Part shown: in pieces, positions 12,366-22,149 of the stretch | Position numbering within the stretch: the first letter of the stretch is position 1 | How the letters are laid out: each line of letters opens with the position of its first letter | From: Aquilaria yunnanensis | Lineage: Eukaryota; Streptophyta; Magnoliopsida; Malvales; Thymelaeaceae | DNA: 64,000 bases | Direction of reading: 5' to 3' | NCBI GenBank assembly: GCA_039654915.1 | Contig: CM077596.1 | Coordinates: 56,170,501-56,234,500 of the forward strand | Translations under genes and position numbers: made by a program | Notes under the pieces: generated by a model | The model's input: the letters and a program-made list of their open reading frames with translations, nothing else | Told to the model about the DNA's origin: nothing | Database searches by the model: none

Positions 12366-12370
12366 CTATC
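12366..12370. repeat. 5-bp target site duplication, left (CTATC)
   Basis: CTATC precedes the 5' LTR and is repeated exactly at 36567-36571. This is the duplication size made by Ty3/gypsy integrases. Confidence 0.93.
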
Positions 12371-12890
12371 TGTTGACACCCAATTTCGTCCGGGTTTTTT
12401 TTAAAAAATTTTTTTTTAAAAAAAAAAAAAAAACTAATTAAAAAAAATTATCATTATTATTATTATTATTGCTAAAAAATTTTAATTATGTTAATTAGTT
12501 TAAAATATATTTTTATTTTGAGAAGATTTGATTTAAAATAATATATGTGTGAATATGTATGTGTTTGAAATAAAAATAAAATTTCAGGAAAAAATGACAA
12601 AAAAATTAAAAGTTTGAGGTAAAAATGACAAAATTAAGAAGTTTCAGGCAAAATTGACAAATTCTGAAAGTTCCAGGAGCATTTGGCAGTTTTTCACATA
12701 AAATTTTGAGCCTGCCGACGTTTTTGGCTCAAATTGACAGAAAACGACAAAATTGTCAAAATCAGAAGCTTCAGGAACTTATCCAGAGGCTGAGAGACGT
12801 AAAGGACTAAAATTGTCATTTTACCAATTTAAGAGATAAGTTTGAAATTTTTTATTAATTTATCCGTCCACAGTTCAGCTAAGCTCCTTC

Positions 12891-12898
12891 TATAAATA
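12891..12898 (+). promoter_or_regulatory. LTR TATA box
   Basis: TATAAATA in the context CTTCTATAAATACCCCCC. It is the only good TATA box followed within 30-40 bp by a plausible transcript start (GAACACAG) and a leader. The matching copy in the 3' LTR is at 33354-33361. It would define the U3/R boundary near 12920-12930. Confidence 0.65.
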
Positions 12899-13484
12899 CC
12901 CCCCCAAATTCAGTTCTGAACACAGAAAAAAATAGCAAAAAACTTAGAGCTCCGTTTTAAAAAAAAGAGAAAATTACAGCCCTTAGCCCCAGCCCTCTTC
13001 CCTTCTTCCCCAGAAAGCCAAATTTTTTTTTTTCACTGCTGTTCCCTCTCTCTTCCTCTCTCTCTCTCTCCGCCGTGCCCCTCGCTGCCCGCAGCCGCCG
13101 CCGTCCCTCCGCCTCGCCGCCTCGCCACCCCGCCGCGCCGCCAGCTGCCCCTGCCTCCCCCTCCTTTCGCGCGCGCCTTCGCGTCTCTGTTCTTCAGATT
13201 CAAAAACTTGTTTTGAAAGGTGAAACCTTGATTCCATACTTCATCTTTTCAATTTCTTTCAATTTGGTCACTAACCTTTTATTTTTGTTCCTGCAGAATA
13301 AATTACTAACCTTTTTAATTTTTACTTGTTTATTTATTTGTTAATTATTGTTATTATTACTAATCTTCTTTTTATTGTTGTTATTGACTTACTAACAACT
13401 AACTTTTAATATTATTATTGTTACTAACCTTTTAATTTTTGCATTATTACTAACTTTTATAATTGTTGTTAACAATTAACTAAC

Positions 13485-13890
13485 TTTTTATTATTGTTGT
13501 TAATTAATTAATTAACTTGACTAACTTTTTATTATTGTTGTTAATTAATTAATTTAATTAACTTGACTAATTTCTTTTTATTATTGTTGTTAATTAATTA
13601 AATTAATTAAACTTGGCTAAATTTTATTATTGTTGTTAATTAATTAACTTAATTAAACTTGGCTAATTTTTATTATTGTTGTTAATTAATTAACTTAATT
13701 AAACTTGGCTAATTTTTATTATTGTTGTTAATTAATTAACTTAATTAAACTTGGCTAAATTTTATTATTGTTGTTAATTAATTAACTTAATTAAACTTGG
13801 CTAAATTTTATTATTGTTGATAATTAATTAACTTAATTAAACTTGGCTAACTTTTATTATTGTTGTTAATTAATTAACTTTTATAATTGT
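13485..13890 (+). repeat. ~47-bp tandem repeats inside 5' LTR
   Basis: About nine copies of a unit built from TTATTATTGTTGTTAATTAA and TTAACTTAATTAAACTTGGC. The same array is at about 33957-34362 in the 3' LTR. Confidence 0.85.
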
Positions 13891-14881
13891 TGCTAACATT
13901 TATTATTTTTTTTTTAAGTGGATGGCCAAAAAGCCCCACTTTATTAATTCTTTCTTTATATGATTTAATTTATTTAATTCACCTTTTACCCATAAATAAA
14001 AAAAACTAAAAGAAGATTATTTTGTGATTAATTATTAAGGCTAATAAAAATTTAAAAGCCAATTATTTTATTTTTATTTTGGAATACATGTTTTATTATA
14101 ACAAAGTTAACTTTTTGTTAAAATTAATAAATAAACATGATTAAATCAATTCTTTTTAAATATTTTTTTAAAAATTCAAGAAAAATCCAATAAAATTATA
14201 AATAAAATTAATAACTAATTAAATAGTTAAAATTTAACAAAAATTAAAAATCCATGACCAAATGATCCGCCAGGATCCATGGCTTGGAAATATTTTTAAA
14301 TAAAGTATATAAATAAACTTTTCTTTATTAAAAATAAAATTTTGGGACTAATATATTAATTATTTATTAAAATAATAAAATATAACTTTTTAGTTTTCTT
14401 TATTAATAAAAAAAAATAAAAAGAGTAAAATTTTTGGGTTAATATTTTATTCAGTAATATTTTACTTATTAAAAGACATAACTTTTTGTTTCCTTTATAA
14501 AAATCTTAATCAAATAATTTCAAAATAATACAAAGTAAAACAACAATAATTGAATTTTCTCTTAAATATTTTTGACTTATTGATATTTTCAGAAATATAA
14601 ATTAAAATTAAAAAAAAAAATCTTTCATCAAACAAAGAAGAATATAAAAATAAAAATATCAAGACTTTTTTTTAAAATACATATAAGTTTTTGGTTAAAT
14701 AATCTTTTATTCCAAAATAAATTAAATAAATATCAAAACTTTTCTTCTTTTGTTTAAAATATACATATAAATTTTTGATTCTCTTAATAAAACAATTACT
14801 TTTGGTTAATCTTTTATAAAAAAAATAAAATAAAATAATAAAAAAATAATAAAAAATAAAAAAAATAAAAAAATTTTTAGT

Positions 14882-14977
14882 TCATGGTATATTGGCTGGA
14901 AACTGTCTCGTGCCCGCTTTTGAGCTGCTTCACCTGGTGAAGAGGGTCTGGCTGAGTAACAACGCCCCGTACCATGA
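14882..14977 (+). other. Structured GC-rich island in LTR
   Basis: A 96-nt block of normal base composition inside very AT-rich LTR. Its ends are an exact 8-bp inverted repeat (TCATGGTA ... TACCATGA) and it contains an internal hairpin (CTTCAC-CTG-GTGAAG). The same block is at 35354-35449 in the 3' LTR. It could be an RNA structure in the transcript (packaging, dimerisation, 3' processing) or a protein-binding DNA element. Role not established. Confidence 0.6.
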
Positions 14978-15112
14978 TCAAAATTTTTATTTTTAAACTC
15001 TCTAATTCTTTTAAATTAACTTCTTATTAAATAAAAATTAATTATTATTATTTTTTTTAATTCTTTTATAAATTAAGTAATCCTTTAAAATAATAAATAT
15101 CTTTCATTAAAC

Positions 15113-15483
15113 AAGAAAACAAAAAGAAAGATAAGAAAAATAAAAGAAAGATAAGAAAATAAAAATAAAAGAAAGATAAGAAAGAAAAGAAAAATAAAAT
15201 AAAAATAAAAGAAAAGATAAGAAAAAGAAAAGAAAGAAAGAAAAGACAAGAAAAATAAAAGAAAGATAAGAAAGAAAAATAAAAGAAAGATAAGATAAAG
15301 AAAAGAAAGGAAAGATAAGAAAAAGAAAAGAAAGATAAAAGAAAGAAAAAGAAAAAGAAAAGAAAGAAGGAAAAGAATAAAAAAGAAAGAAAAGAAAAGA
15401 AATTAAAAGAGAATTAAAAAAAAAGTAAAAATAAGTCAAAAAGAAGAAAAAGAAAGAAAGTAAAAAAAAAAAAAAAAAAAAAA
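15113..15483 (+). repeat. Purine-only tract (GAAAGATAAGAAA-type) in 5' LTR
   Basis: About 370 bp of almost pure A/G on the + strand with irregular AAAGAAAGATAAGAAA units. It creates long open frames on the minus strand that encode Phe/Leu/Ser runs, and these are not genes. Repeated at 35585-35955. Confidence 0.9.
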
Positions 15484-15738
15484 AGAAGTAAAAATATAAA
15501 GATAAATTTTTTAGTTAGTATTAAAAATCATTCATAAACAAAAAGAATTACCATTTAAAAATTAATTTCATAATAATAAGAATTAAATAATTACGGTAAA
15601 TCAATTTCCATATCCGGATGATCCGGCAGGATCTACGGTTTGGAAAATATCAAACTTTTTAAAATAAATAAATTAAATAAAAAGATAAAAATCCATATTT
15701 TTTACAATATGGATAAAATTGTTTAAAATTTCACCAAA

Positions 15739-15826
15739 TTCCGTGTCCAAATGACTCGGCAGAGTCCATGGTTCGGAATCAAAATCTTCCGTGTCCAAAT
15801 GACTCGGCAGAGTCCATGGTTCGGAA
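15739..15826 (+). repeat. Two identical 40-bp palindromic motifs near LTR end
   Basis: Copies at 15739-15778 and 15787-15826 each start TTCCG and end CGGAA, with a central GACTC-GGCA-GAGTC hairpin. Diverged copies lie at about 14249-14289, 15606-15645 and 15858-15898, giving five per LTR. They could be transcription-factor sites or RNA hairpins in the transcript. Confidence 0.7.
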
Positions 15827-16097
15827 GTATTAAATTTTATATAAATTAATTTAAAAATCCACATCCGATTAATTCAGTTAAAATTTCTAGTTTGAAAATT
15901 AACTGAATATTTTCTAAAAGCAAAGCAAAACAAAATTAAAATCAACTAAGGTGCCAATTTTGGGCGCTATAACAAAGTTGTTTTAGCGTAACCGTACTCC
16001 CGATCCCCGAACTCTCGCAGACCAATTTTAAGGTGTCCAATCGACCTAGGTAAAACCGATTGGTGGCGACTCCAGAAAACCCGACGTTGCCACAGCT

Positions 16098-16116
16098 TGG
16101 CGACTCCGCTGGGGAG
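16098..16116 (+). other. Primer binding site (PBS)
   Basis: TGGCGACTCCGCTGGGGA begins three bases after the 5' LTR. It starts with TGG, the complement of a tRNA 3' CCA, and so should pair with a tRNA 3' end to prime minus-strand DNA synthesis. I did not verify the tRNA type. The first ten bases (TGGCGACTCC) also occur just inside the LTR end, near 16064. Confidence 0.8.
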
Positions 16117-16718
16117 TCAATATTAGTGAGTCGAGCTTAAAGTTGATTTGTTTTGATTTACTTTGCTTTACTATTATGTGGATTTATATATTATATTTAC
16201 TTAAGTAAACATGCATAATGCATTCACAAAATGAAGCTCTATACCCGAGCTTCCTTAAATCAAACACGATTCTTTCTAAGCAGAATTGGTGTTGCTGTCC
16301 TTGTGAGGCCACGGTCTCCAAGCCTTCACCGGTTTCAAAGTAGCAAAGTAGTGTATTGCCTTCTGAGACGGTTAGTCTCTGCATGGGCCCACGAAAAGCT
16401 ACGACTCGAATTAATCCATTCCTTACATAAACCCTAGAGGGTAAGGAATCGGGCCGTCACTATGATTTAGTGACGGGATTCGGGAACTATCCCTTGCCTT
16501 TTTGATAAACCACCTTCTGCATATAGAATTCCTTACTCTACCTTAGAACCAGCCATTAAGAATTTTCTATACCTCGGTTCCCATTTCCATAGGTTTTGTT
16601 TTATCTATATGTTTGTATGATCCTATGTGTTATTTTTTTACTAACTCTATTTTTCCTTATTTTTCCGGCATATACATTTCATCATTAAAGATAAGTATTT
16701 GGTGAAAGAACTATTATC
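16117..16718 (+). other. Internal leader between PBS and ORF1
   Basis: About 600 bp of untranslated leader. It contains a perfect hairpin at 16454-16476 (CCGTCACTA / TAGTGACGG, 9-bp stem, 5-nt loop). This is the kind of structure that could serve in RNA packaging or dimerisation, and the role is inference. Confidence 0.5.
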
Positions 16719-18413
16719 ATGGATATTCTCGATTATCTTCCCACGGCTGTTACTGGATCATGGAATGACACGGTAATCGAAACTCAGCCTGAAGCTATGG
16801 AATATTCCGAAACGGCTCAAAAGCTTCACGGAGATGCTCTGACATCCCATTCTCATGTACAGCTTAAGGACCAGGTATCGGTCCGAATAAATCAGAACGA
16901 CACCACGGAATTATTGCAAGTCTGGAATAGTTGGAATTCTGCTGATCGGGAAGCTTTTACGGCAAAATATGGTCACATCACTTGCCTACTAAAGGTTACC
17001 GTTGATGCATCACTTGTCCGGGCTCTAATACAATTTTGGGATCCATTTTATCGATGCTTTTCTTTCGATAAGATGGATCTGGTTCCAACCATTGAAGAAT
17101 ACAACAGCCTCTTGGGTTGGTCCTCCGACTATCCAATCGAGACTTATCAACATGATAGAAGAACGGAGCCTCATCGAGCCCTAGCAAAATTATTGGACAT
17201 GCCAGCTTCCAGTCTTCAACCCAAATTTGCAACAAAAGGGTGTCGGAAATTTATCAGCTGGACCGATCTAAAACAACTAAGTCACACCCTCCCTCAGAAG
17301 AATCAACGACGCAAGTTGTTCGCCTTGGCAATATATGGCCTGGTAGTCTTCCCAAGAATTGTCGGATTTATTGAAGGAGACGTCATCACATTATTTGAGC
17401 AAGTCTACAATGCCCAAGTAAATCCGACCTCAGTGATATTATGTGAAACTATCAGGGCATTAAACTTTTGTCGCCAAAGAGGAGGCAAATTCATAGGATG
17501 TTCACATCTCCTCAACGTTTGGATCAAAAGCCACCTTCCTTGTGAGAAGCAACATTTTGGAAATCGCTTTTCAAAGGACTTCATCCCAATTGAAGCCTTT
17601 TTGAAAAGTGAAACCACTAATCATGATAGCAAGGAAGCATGGGTTGACTACTTCAAGAACATCAGCGAATTCCAAATTGAATGGAGAGCACCCTGGTCCA
17701 CCACCACCCGCATAGTTTACCGTTGCGGCAATTGCCCGTGGGTTCCTCTCTTAGGCATATCGGGAGGAACAAGCTATGCTCCAGCCCAAGTACGTAAACA
17801 ATTTGGGTCCATGCAATTTATACCCATGACACATAACCTGAGCAAGTTGGAGTTTTCACATGAAGATCCAAATTCAAATAAGCTTGCAATGGGTATTTCA
17901 GTTGCATGGAAAAGACTTTTCATATTAAAGTCAGGCCCTATTATTTCTCCTACTGCGTATTATGAATGGAGAAATAATCGGAAAGAAGGAACAGTTCTTC
18001 CCGAAGAGGTCATCAGAAAATTGGCAAAAAGAGAGTTGGAGAAAGAGCTAGAGGAAGAAAAGGAGAAGAACAAGAAGATGCTCTTCGACATACAACAGCT
18101 CAGTCACAAAACACAACTCCTCGAAGAAAAGATCGAAAGCCAAAAACAAGTCATCACCGAATTAGTTGATGAAACCGATCAAACAGAGATGAGAGCAAGA
18201 TATTGGGAAGATCAATACAGATTTTCTCAAGAACAGCTTCAAATATTTTTGGCAGAAGTCAGAAAAGTGACTGAGCAAGCCCAACTAATGGGCGAAGAAG
18301 CCAAGGAGTTAGAAGAATTGAGCTGCCCTACTCCATCAGTGAATATTCAAAAAATGATGGAGTTTATTTCAAAGGCCAGAAAGCAATACTGTACTTTGGG
18401 CCGTTTCTTTTGA
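16719..18413 (+). CDS. Tat/Ogre ORF1 protein (564 aa, DUF7745-like, C-terminal coiled coil)
   Basis: The extra ORF that Tat/Ogre elements carry between the leader and gag. Its function is not established in the clade. Residues about 60-420 form a globular domain resembling the plant-mobile-type domain often found in such ORF1s (for example WDPFYRCFSFDKMDLVPTIE and EYNSLLGW near residues 108-135). Residues about 425-545 are strongly charged heptad-rich sequence (ELEKELEEEKEKNKKM...), a long predicted coiled coil that suggests oligomerisation. ATG 16719 is the first good start after the leader, and the frame is intact. A 193-bp gap separates it from gag. Expression relative to gag (separate mRNA, reinitiation or splicing) cannot be read from sequence. 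Confidence 0.8.
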   Translation: MDILDYLPTAVTGSWNDTVIETQPEAMEYSETAQKLHGDALTSHSHVQLKDQVSVRINQNDTTELLQVWNSWNSADREAFTAKYGHITCLLKVTVDASLVRALIQFWDPFYRCFSFDKMDLVPTIEEYNSLLGWSSDYPIETYQHDRRTEPHRALAKLLDMPASSLQPKFATKGCRKFISWTDLKQLSHTLPQKNQRRKLFALAIYGLVVFPRIVGFIEGDVITLFEQVYNAQVNPTSVILCETIRALNFCRQRGGKFIGCSHLLNVWIKSHLPCEKQHFGNRFSKDFIPIEAFLKSETTNHDSKEAWVDYFKNISEFQIEWRAPWSTTTRIVYRCGNCPWVPLLGISGGTSYAPAQVRKQFGSMQFIPMTHNLSKLEFSHEDPNSNKLAMGISVAWKRLFILKSGPIISPTAYYEWRNNRKEGTVLPEEVIRKLAKRELEKELEEEKEKNKKMLFDIQQLSHKTQLLEEKIESQKQVITELVDETDQTEMRARYWEDQYRFSQEQLQIFLAEVRKVTEQAQLMGEEAKELEELSCPTPSVNIQKMMEFISKARKQYCTLGRFF

Positions 18414-18606
18414 AAATAATAAGCTTTTGGTGAATGTAATTGAGAAATTCCACTATAATTCTTCTTTCACCAAGTATTTACAATATTCATGCATGCATCC
18501 ATCACATCAATCATACACACATAGAATCTAATAAAATAAATATTTCCTTTAAAAGGGTAAAATTGGACCTCAACACCGATATTCAACTCGACTCCAAACA
18601 AGATTA
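18414..18606 (+). other. ORF1-gag spacer
   Basis: 193 bp without a reading frame. It might hold signals for gag translation or splicing, but none could be identified. Confidence 0.4.
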
Positions 18607-21600
18607 ATGGCAGAACAAGCCGAAGGACGTCTCATGGAGATGGAGTCCAAGATTGAAAGTATGTCAGAACAGATGAAACAATTGATGGAATTAATCAAAG
18701 GGAAAGCAACTCAAGTCCCCATCAAAGAAGTACAAGATCCCACTTATCCCCCGGGATTCACCCCGCAACGAGTCTCAGTCCAAGAAAACCTGTTTCAAGA
18801 ATCAGGACCCTCTGCTAGTGTTCACCTGAAACAAGACACTGTACAGGAAGAGAAGAAGACATTACCAAAAGATGAAGCAGAATCTCAAAAAATCGAGACA
18901 ATAGAGAAAAGACTGAGAGCCATTGAAGGAGGCACTATATTCGGATCCCTTTCAGTGGATGACCTCTGCTTAGTGCCAGACGTCGTAATCCCTTCAGATT
19001 TTAAGGTGCCAGATTTCGTAAAATACGATGGAACGAGTGATCCCATCACTCACATCACTTTGTTTCTCAGAAGACTACAACCACTTACCAAAGATGAGAA
19101 GGTGTGGATCGCACTTTTTCAGGAAAGTCTCACAAAATCAGCATTACAGTGGTATCTAAGCCAAGGTCCAAGAAACATAAAAACTTGGAATGACCTTGCT
19201 CAGGCCTTCATCGGCAACTATAAACATGTTATGGACTTAGCTCCGGATCGCCAAACTCTCCAAAACATGGAGAAGAAAAAAACAGAAACTTTTAAGGAAT
19301 ACGCCCAACGATGGAGGGACTTAGCTGCACAAGTACAGCCACCCATGACAGAAAGAGAAATGGTCACTTTGTTTGTCCAGACACTGAAATACCCATATTA
19401 TGACAAACTTATTGGCAATGCGGCAACTAACTTCTCCGACGTAGTCATGTCTGGAGAAAGGATCGAGCATGGTATCAGGACCGGGAAGATTACTGAGTCC
19501 TTTAGTGATCCTATGAAAAGAGGAGGACCATCCAGAAGAAAAGATGAAGAAATACAACAAATCGGACGAGGAAGAGGGATTCCCCTCGTGGGTACCGTGG
19601 CTACCGGACCTCGCCTATCCTATTCTGCCAACAGGCCCAATTATTATCCTACCAATAGGCCCAATGATTATCCTCCAAATAGGCCCAGTGATTATCTTCC
19701 CAATAGACCCAACAATTATCCTCTCAACAGGCCTAATCAGTTACGGCCACCTGTTCCGACTCCTCCAATGCCTGCACCAAGACCAAGAGAAATTTTCGCA
19801 CCGATTCCCATGACTTATACTGAGTTATATCCAAAACTCATCCAGAGCCAACTCATTCACCCAATTCCCACAAGGCCATTCGAACCCCCATATCCAACAT
19901 GGTATGACCCTAAACTAAATTGCCCATATCATGATGGTGCCGTGGGCCACGGACTCGAAAATTGCATAGCATTGAAGCGTATAGTCCAACAATTAATTGA
20001 GTCAAAGTGGTTGGACTTTTCCGATGAACCAAACGTCACTCATAATCCATTGCCTCCTCATCAAGCCAAACCAGTCAATATGATGGAAGAATACTGGCCG
20101 ATGAAGAAAACAGTCAATGATATCATAACCCCTCTTAAGCATGTATATTCATGCCTTGTGAAAGAAGGGATTATCACAGGAAAGTCTTCTGGAAATAAAG
20201 AAGTCGAGCATGAGGAATGGTGCAACTTTCATAACAGTAAGAGTCATTCTATCCAAGAATGCCCAGAATTCCGTAAAAGTCTACAAAGTCTCATGGACTC
20301 CTCCCAAATCATCGTTTTTATGTCAGATAAAGAGGATGACGTGAATGTGATAATTAAAGAACAAGAAGTCAATATCATGCCAAGGCCACTAGTCATTCCA
20401 ATCTCAAAATCTGCTCTCAAGCCTTTAAGAATTCAAGTTCCAAAGCCATTCCCGTACAAATCAGACAAAACTGTTCCATGGAACTATGGCTATACTTCTA
20501 ACATCACATCAACTCCGTTAGAAGTTGGGGGCATGACTAGAAGTGGTCGGTGTTATTCTCCCGAGCAAATGAACAAGCTCCAACAAGAGAAGAATGTTAC
20601 GGATCCAGCAAATGGACCTATTAACACATCTAAAGAGCAAGAGATACCTCGAGCAGTAACAGATGAACAAGCTACTGAGTTTCTCAAACTCATAAAGCAA
20701 AGTGAATACAGCATCGTAGAGCAGTTGAACCGTCTGCCAGCAAAGATCTCCATACTTTCATTGCTCTTAAGTTCTGATGCCCATCGAGAAGCTCTTCTCA
20801 AAGTCCTGAATAAGGCTTATGTTGAACAAGATATTTCCGTGAACAACTTTGACCACCTTGTCAACAACATCACGGCACAAAATCTCATCACATTCACTGA
20901 CGATGAGATACCAGCAGAAGGAAGGGGTCACTCTAAGGCTCTACATATTTCGATTAAATACAAAGATCGGATTATGGCTAGAGTTCTGATCGACAATGGA
21001 TCAGCTCTAAATGTAATGCCATTAGAAACTTTACATAAGATCGGTTTAGACCCATCACACCTCAACAACAGTCATATTGTTGTTCGAGCATTTGACGGAA
21101 CAAAGAGAGATGTGGTTGGAGAAATAGAGCTACCAATTGGGATTGGTCCCTGTCTTTTCCATATCACATTCCAAGTCATGGACATTTCTCCATCTTATAC
21201 TTGTCTACTGGGAAGACCATGGATCCATATGGCTGGAGCAATTCCTTCCTCATTACATCAAAAAATGAAATTCATCATTGAAGGAAAGATAATCACAGTC
21301 TTTGCTGAAGAAGACATTCTGCTATCTAGACCTGCGGATGCTCAATATGTTGAGGTCAATGAAAATATACCTGATTGCTCCTTCAGGTCTTTTGAGATTG
21401 TCAATGCTGCTTATGTCAGTGAATATGGAGAAGAACCCATTCCTAACATCTCTAAAACAAGTCGCATGGTCGCCAAACTCATGATAAAAGGAGGATACTC
21501 ACCGGGGTTAGGTTTGGGACAAGATTTACAAGGAATCCCAGAGCCATTGAAAATATCCGCAAATGAAGGGAAATACGGCCTAGGCTTCACACCGACAAGA

Positions 21601-21918
21601 CATGATAAAATGAAGGCAATAGCTGAAAAAAGAGAAAAGAGGATTGCACGATTAACAGGGCATCCTCTCCAGGAAAGAAATCTGGATATCCCTGAAATCA
21701 CCGAAACGTTCGTGAGTGGTGGTCTCATTCCGAAAAATGACAATGAAGGCAAGCTGACTATCAACATCAACAAGTCTTTTGAAAGTCTTTCTATTCAGGC
21801 AATCATCAGCGATTCACCTGAAGAGGAGGAGCTCATTCAACCTTGTGGCCCACGGGATGTGCTGAACAATTGGGAGGCGATAGAACTGCCTGTTATAATT
21901 GAAAGCTTTCCAAAGTAA
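18607..21918 (+). CDS. Gag-protease polyprotein (1,103 aa unspliced) with G-patch
   Basis: Structural and protease precursor of the retrotransposon. A coiled N-terminus (1-115) is followed by the retrotransposon gag domain at about residues 135-300 (FVKYDGTSDPITH, LTKSALQWYL, ETFKEYAQRWRDLAAQV). A Pro/Asn repeat region lies at about 340-380. Two Cys/His knuckle-like motifs start at residue 439 (CPYHDGAVGHGLENC) and 539 (CNFHNSKSHSIQEC). The aspartic protease has its active-site DNGSALN at residue 796 and LLGRPWIH downstream. A G-patch RNA-binding motif lies at about 955-1005 (GGYSPGLGLGQDLQG, KYGLGF). The protease triad is D-N-G rather than the common DSG/DTG. The stop TAA (21916) lies inside a predicted intron, so the spliced product would continue into RT. 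The frame is intact. Confidence 0.9.
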   Translation: MAEQAEGRLMEMESKIESMSEQMKQLMELIKGKATQVPIKEVQDPTYPPGFTPQRVSVQENLFQESGPSASVHLKQDTVQEEKKTLPKDEAESQKIETIEKRLRAIEGGTIFGSLSVDDLCLVPDVVIPSDFKVPDFVKYDGTSDPITHITLFLRRLQPLTKDEKVWIALFQESLTKSALQWYLSQGPRNIKTWNDLAQAFIGNYKHVMDLAPDRQTLQNMEKKKTETFKEYAQRWRDLAAQVQPPMTEREMVTLFVQTLKYPYYDKLIGNAATNFSDVVMSGERIEHGIRTGKITESFSDPMKRGGPSRRKDEEIQQIGRGRGIPLVGTVATGPRLSYSANRPNYYPTNRPNDYPPNRPSDYLPNRPNNYPLNRPNQLRPPVPTPPMPAPRPREIFAPIPMTYTELYPKLIQSQLIHPIPTRPFEPPYPTWYDPKLNCPYHDGAVGHGLENCIALKRIVQQLIESKWLDFSDEPNVTHNPLPPHQAKPVNMMEEYWPMKKTVNDIITPLKHVYSCLVKEGIITGKSSGNKEVEHEEWCNFHNSKSHSIQECPEFRKSLQSLMDSSQIIVFMSDKEDDVNVIIKEQEVNIMPRPLVIPISKSALKPLRIQVPKPFPYKSDKTVPWNYGYTSNITSTPLEVGGMTRSGRCYSPEQMNKLQQEKNVTDPANGPINTSKEQEIPRAVTDEQATEFLKLIKQSEYSIVEQLNRLPAKISILSLLLSSDAHREALLKVLNKAYVEQDISVNNFDHLVNNITAQNLITFTDDEIPAEGRGHSKALHISIKYKDRIMARVLIDNGSALNVMPLETLHKIGLDPSHLNNSHIVVRAFDGTKRDVVGEIELPIGIGPCLFHITFQVMDISPSYTCLLGRPWIHMAGAIPSSLHQKMKFIIEGKIITVFAEEDILLSRPADAQYVEVNENIPDCSFRSFEIVNAAYVSEYGEEPIPNISKTSRMVAKLMIKGGYSPGLGLGQDLQGIPEPLKISANEGKYGLGFTPTRHDKMKAIAEKREKRIARLTGHPLQERNLDIPEITETFVSGGLIPKNDNEGKLTININKSFESLSIQAIISDSPEEEELIQPCGPRDVLNNWEAIELPVIIESFPK

Positions 21919-22068
21919 TCTAATAGTAAAAACCTCCTAAAGAAAGGTTCAATCAATAGGGTGTAGTCTTTGTTTAAGTGAACCTTTTAGTTATTGCTTT
22001 TTATTCCAATAAAGTTGTGATTTATGCACATTGTAAATAAAGTACCAGTTTGCATCCATCTCATTCGT

Positions 22069-22106
<38 letters not shown>

Positions 22107-22149
22107 CTCTCTTTCTCTCTTCTCTTTCTTTTCTCTCTGGATAATGCAG
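21915..22149 (+). other. Predicted intron between protease and reverse transcriptase
   Basis: 235 bp. Donor AAA|GTAATC at 21915, acceptor TAATGCAG|A at 22149, preceded by a very long polypyrimidine tract (22075-22140, mostly T with CT). The joined codon is AA + A (Lys), and the frame then runs into the RT ORF without a stop. The gag-pro stop codon lies inside the intron. Ogre elements are known to have an intron at this place and to be partially spliced, so unspliced RNA would make gag-pro and spliced RNA the full polyprotein. The exact junction here is my prediction. Confidence 0.75.

Larger units (their letters stand above)
12371..16094 (+). repeat. 5' LTR of the Tat/Ogre-like element (3,724 bp)
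   Basis: Starts TGTTGACACCC and ends GTTGCCACA. In order it contains a U3 region, a TATA box at 12891, a CT/GC-rich leader near 13030-13190, a run of ~47-bp tandem repeats (13485-13890), a structured GC-rich island (14882-14977), a long purine tract (15113-15483) and palindromic motifs near the end. It matches 32834-36566 apart from 9 bp missing at about 13110-13125. Confidence 0.95.

Noticed and set aside
13075..13344. Arg/Pro-rich frame in the GC-rich LTR leader (also at 33538-33816)
   Set aside because: It is compositionally driven, lies in the LTR, has no family features and turns into low-complexity AT sequence. The 9-bp indel keeping the frame is not evidence enough.
15107..15439. 110-residue minus-strand frame of Phe/Leu/Ser/Tyr (also at 35579-35911)
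   Set aside because: It is the translation of a purine tract on the opposite strand and has no coding signature.
22075..22140. The long T-run as an assembly error between gag-pro and RT
   Set aside because: It fits well as the pyrimidine tract of the intron acceptor, and the frame after splicing is exact. Its length may still be imprecise.
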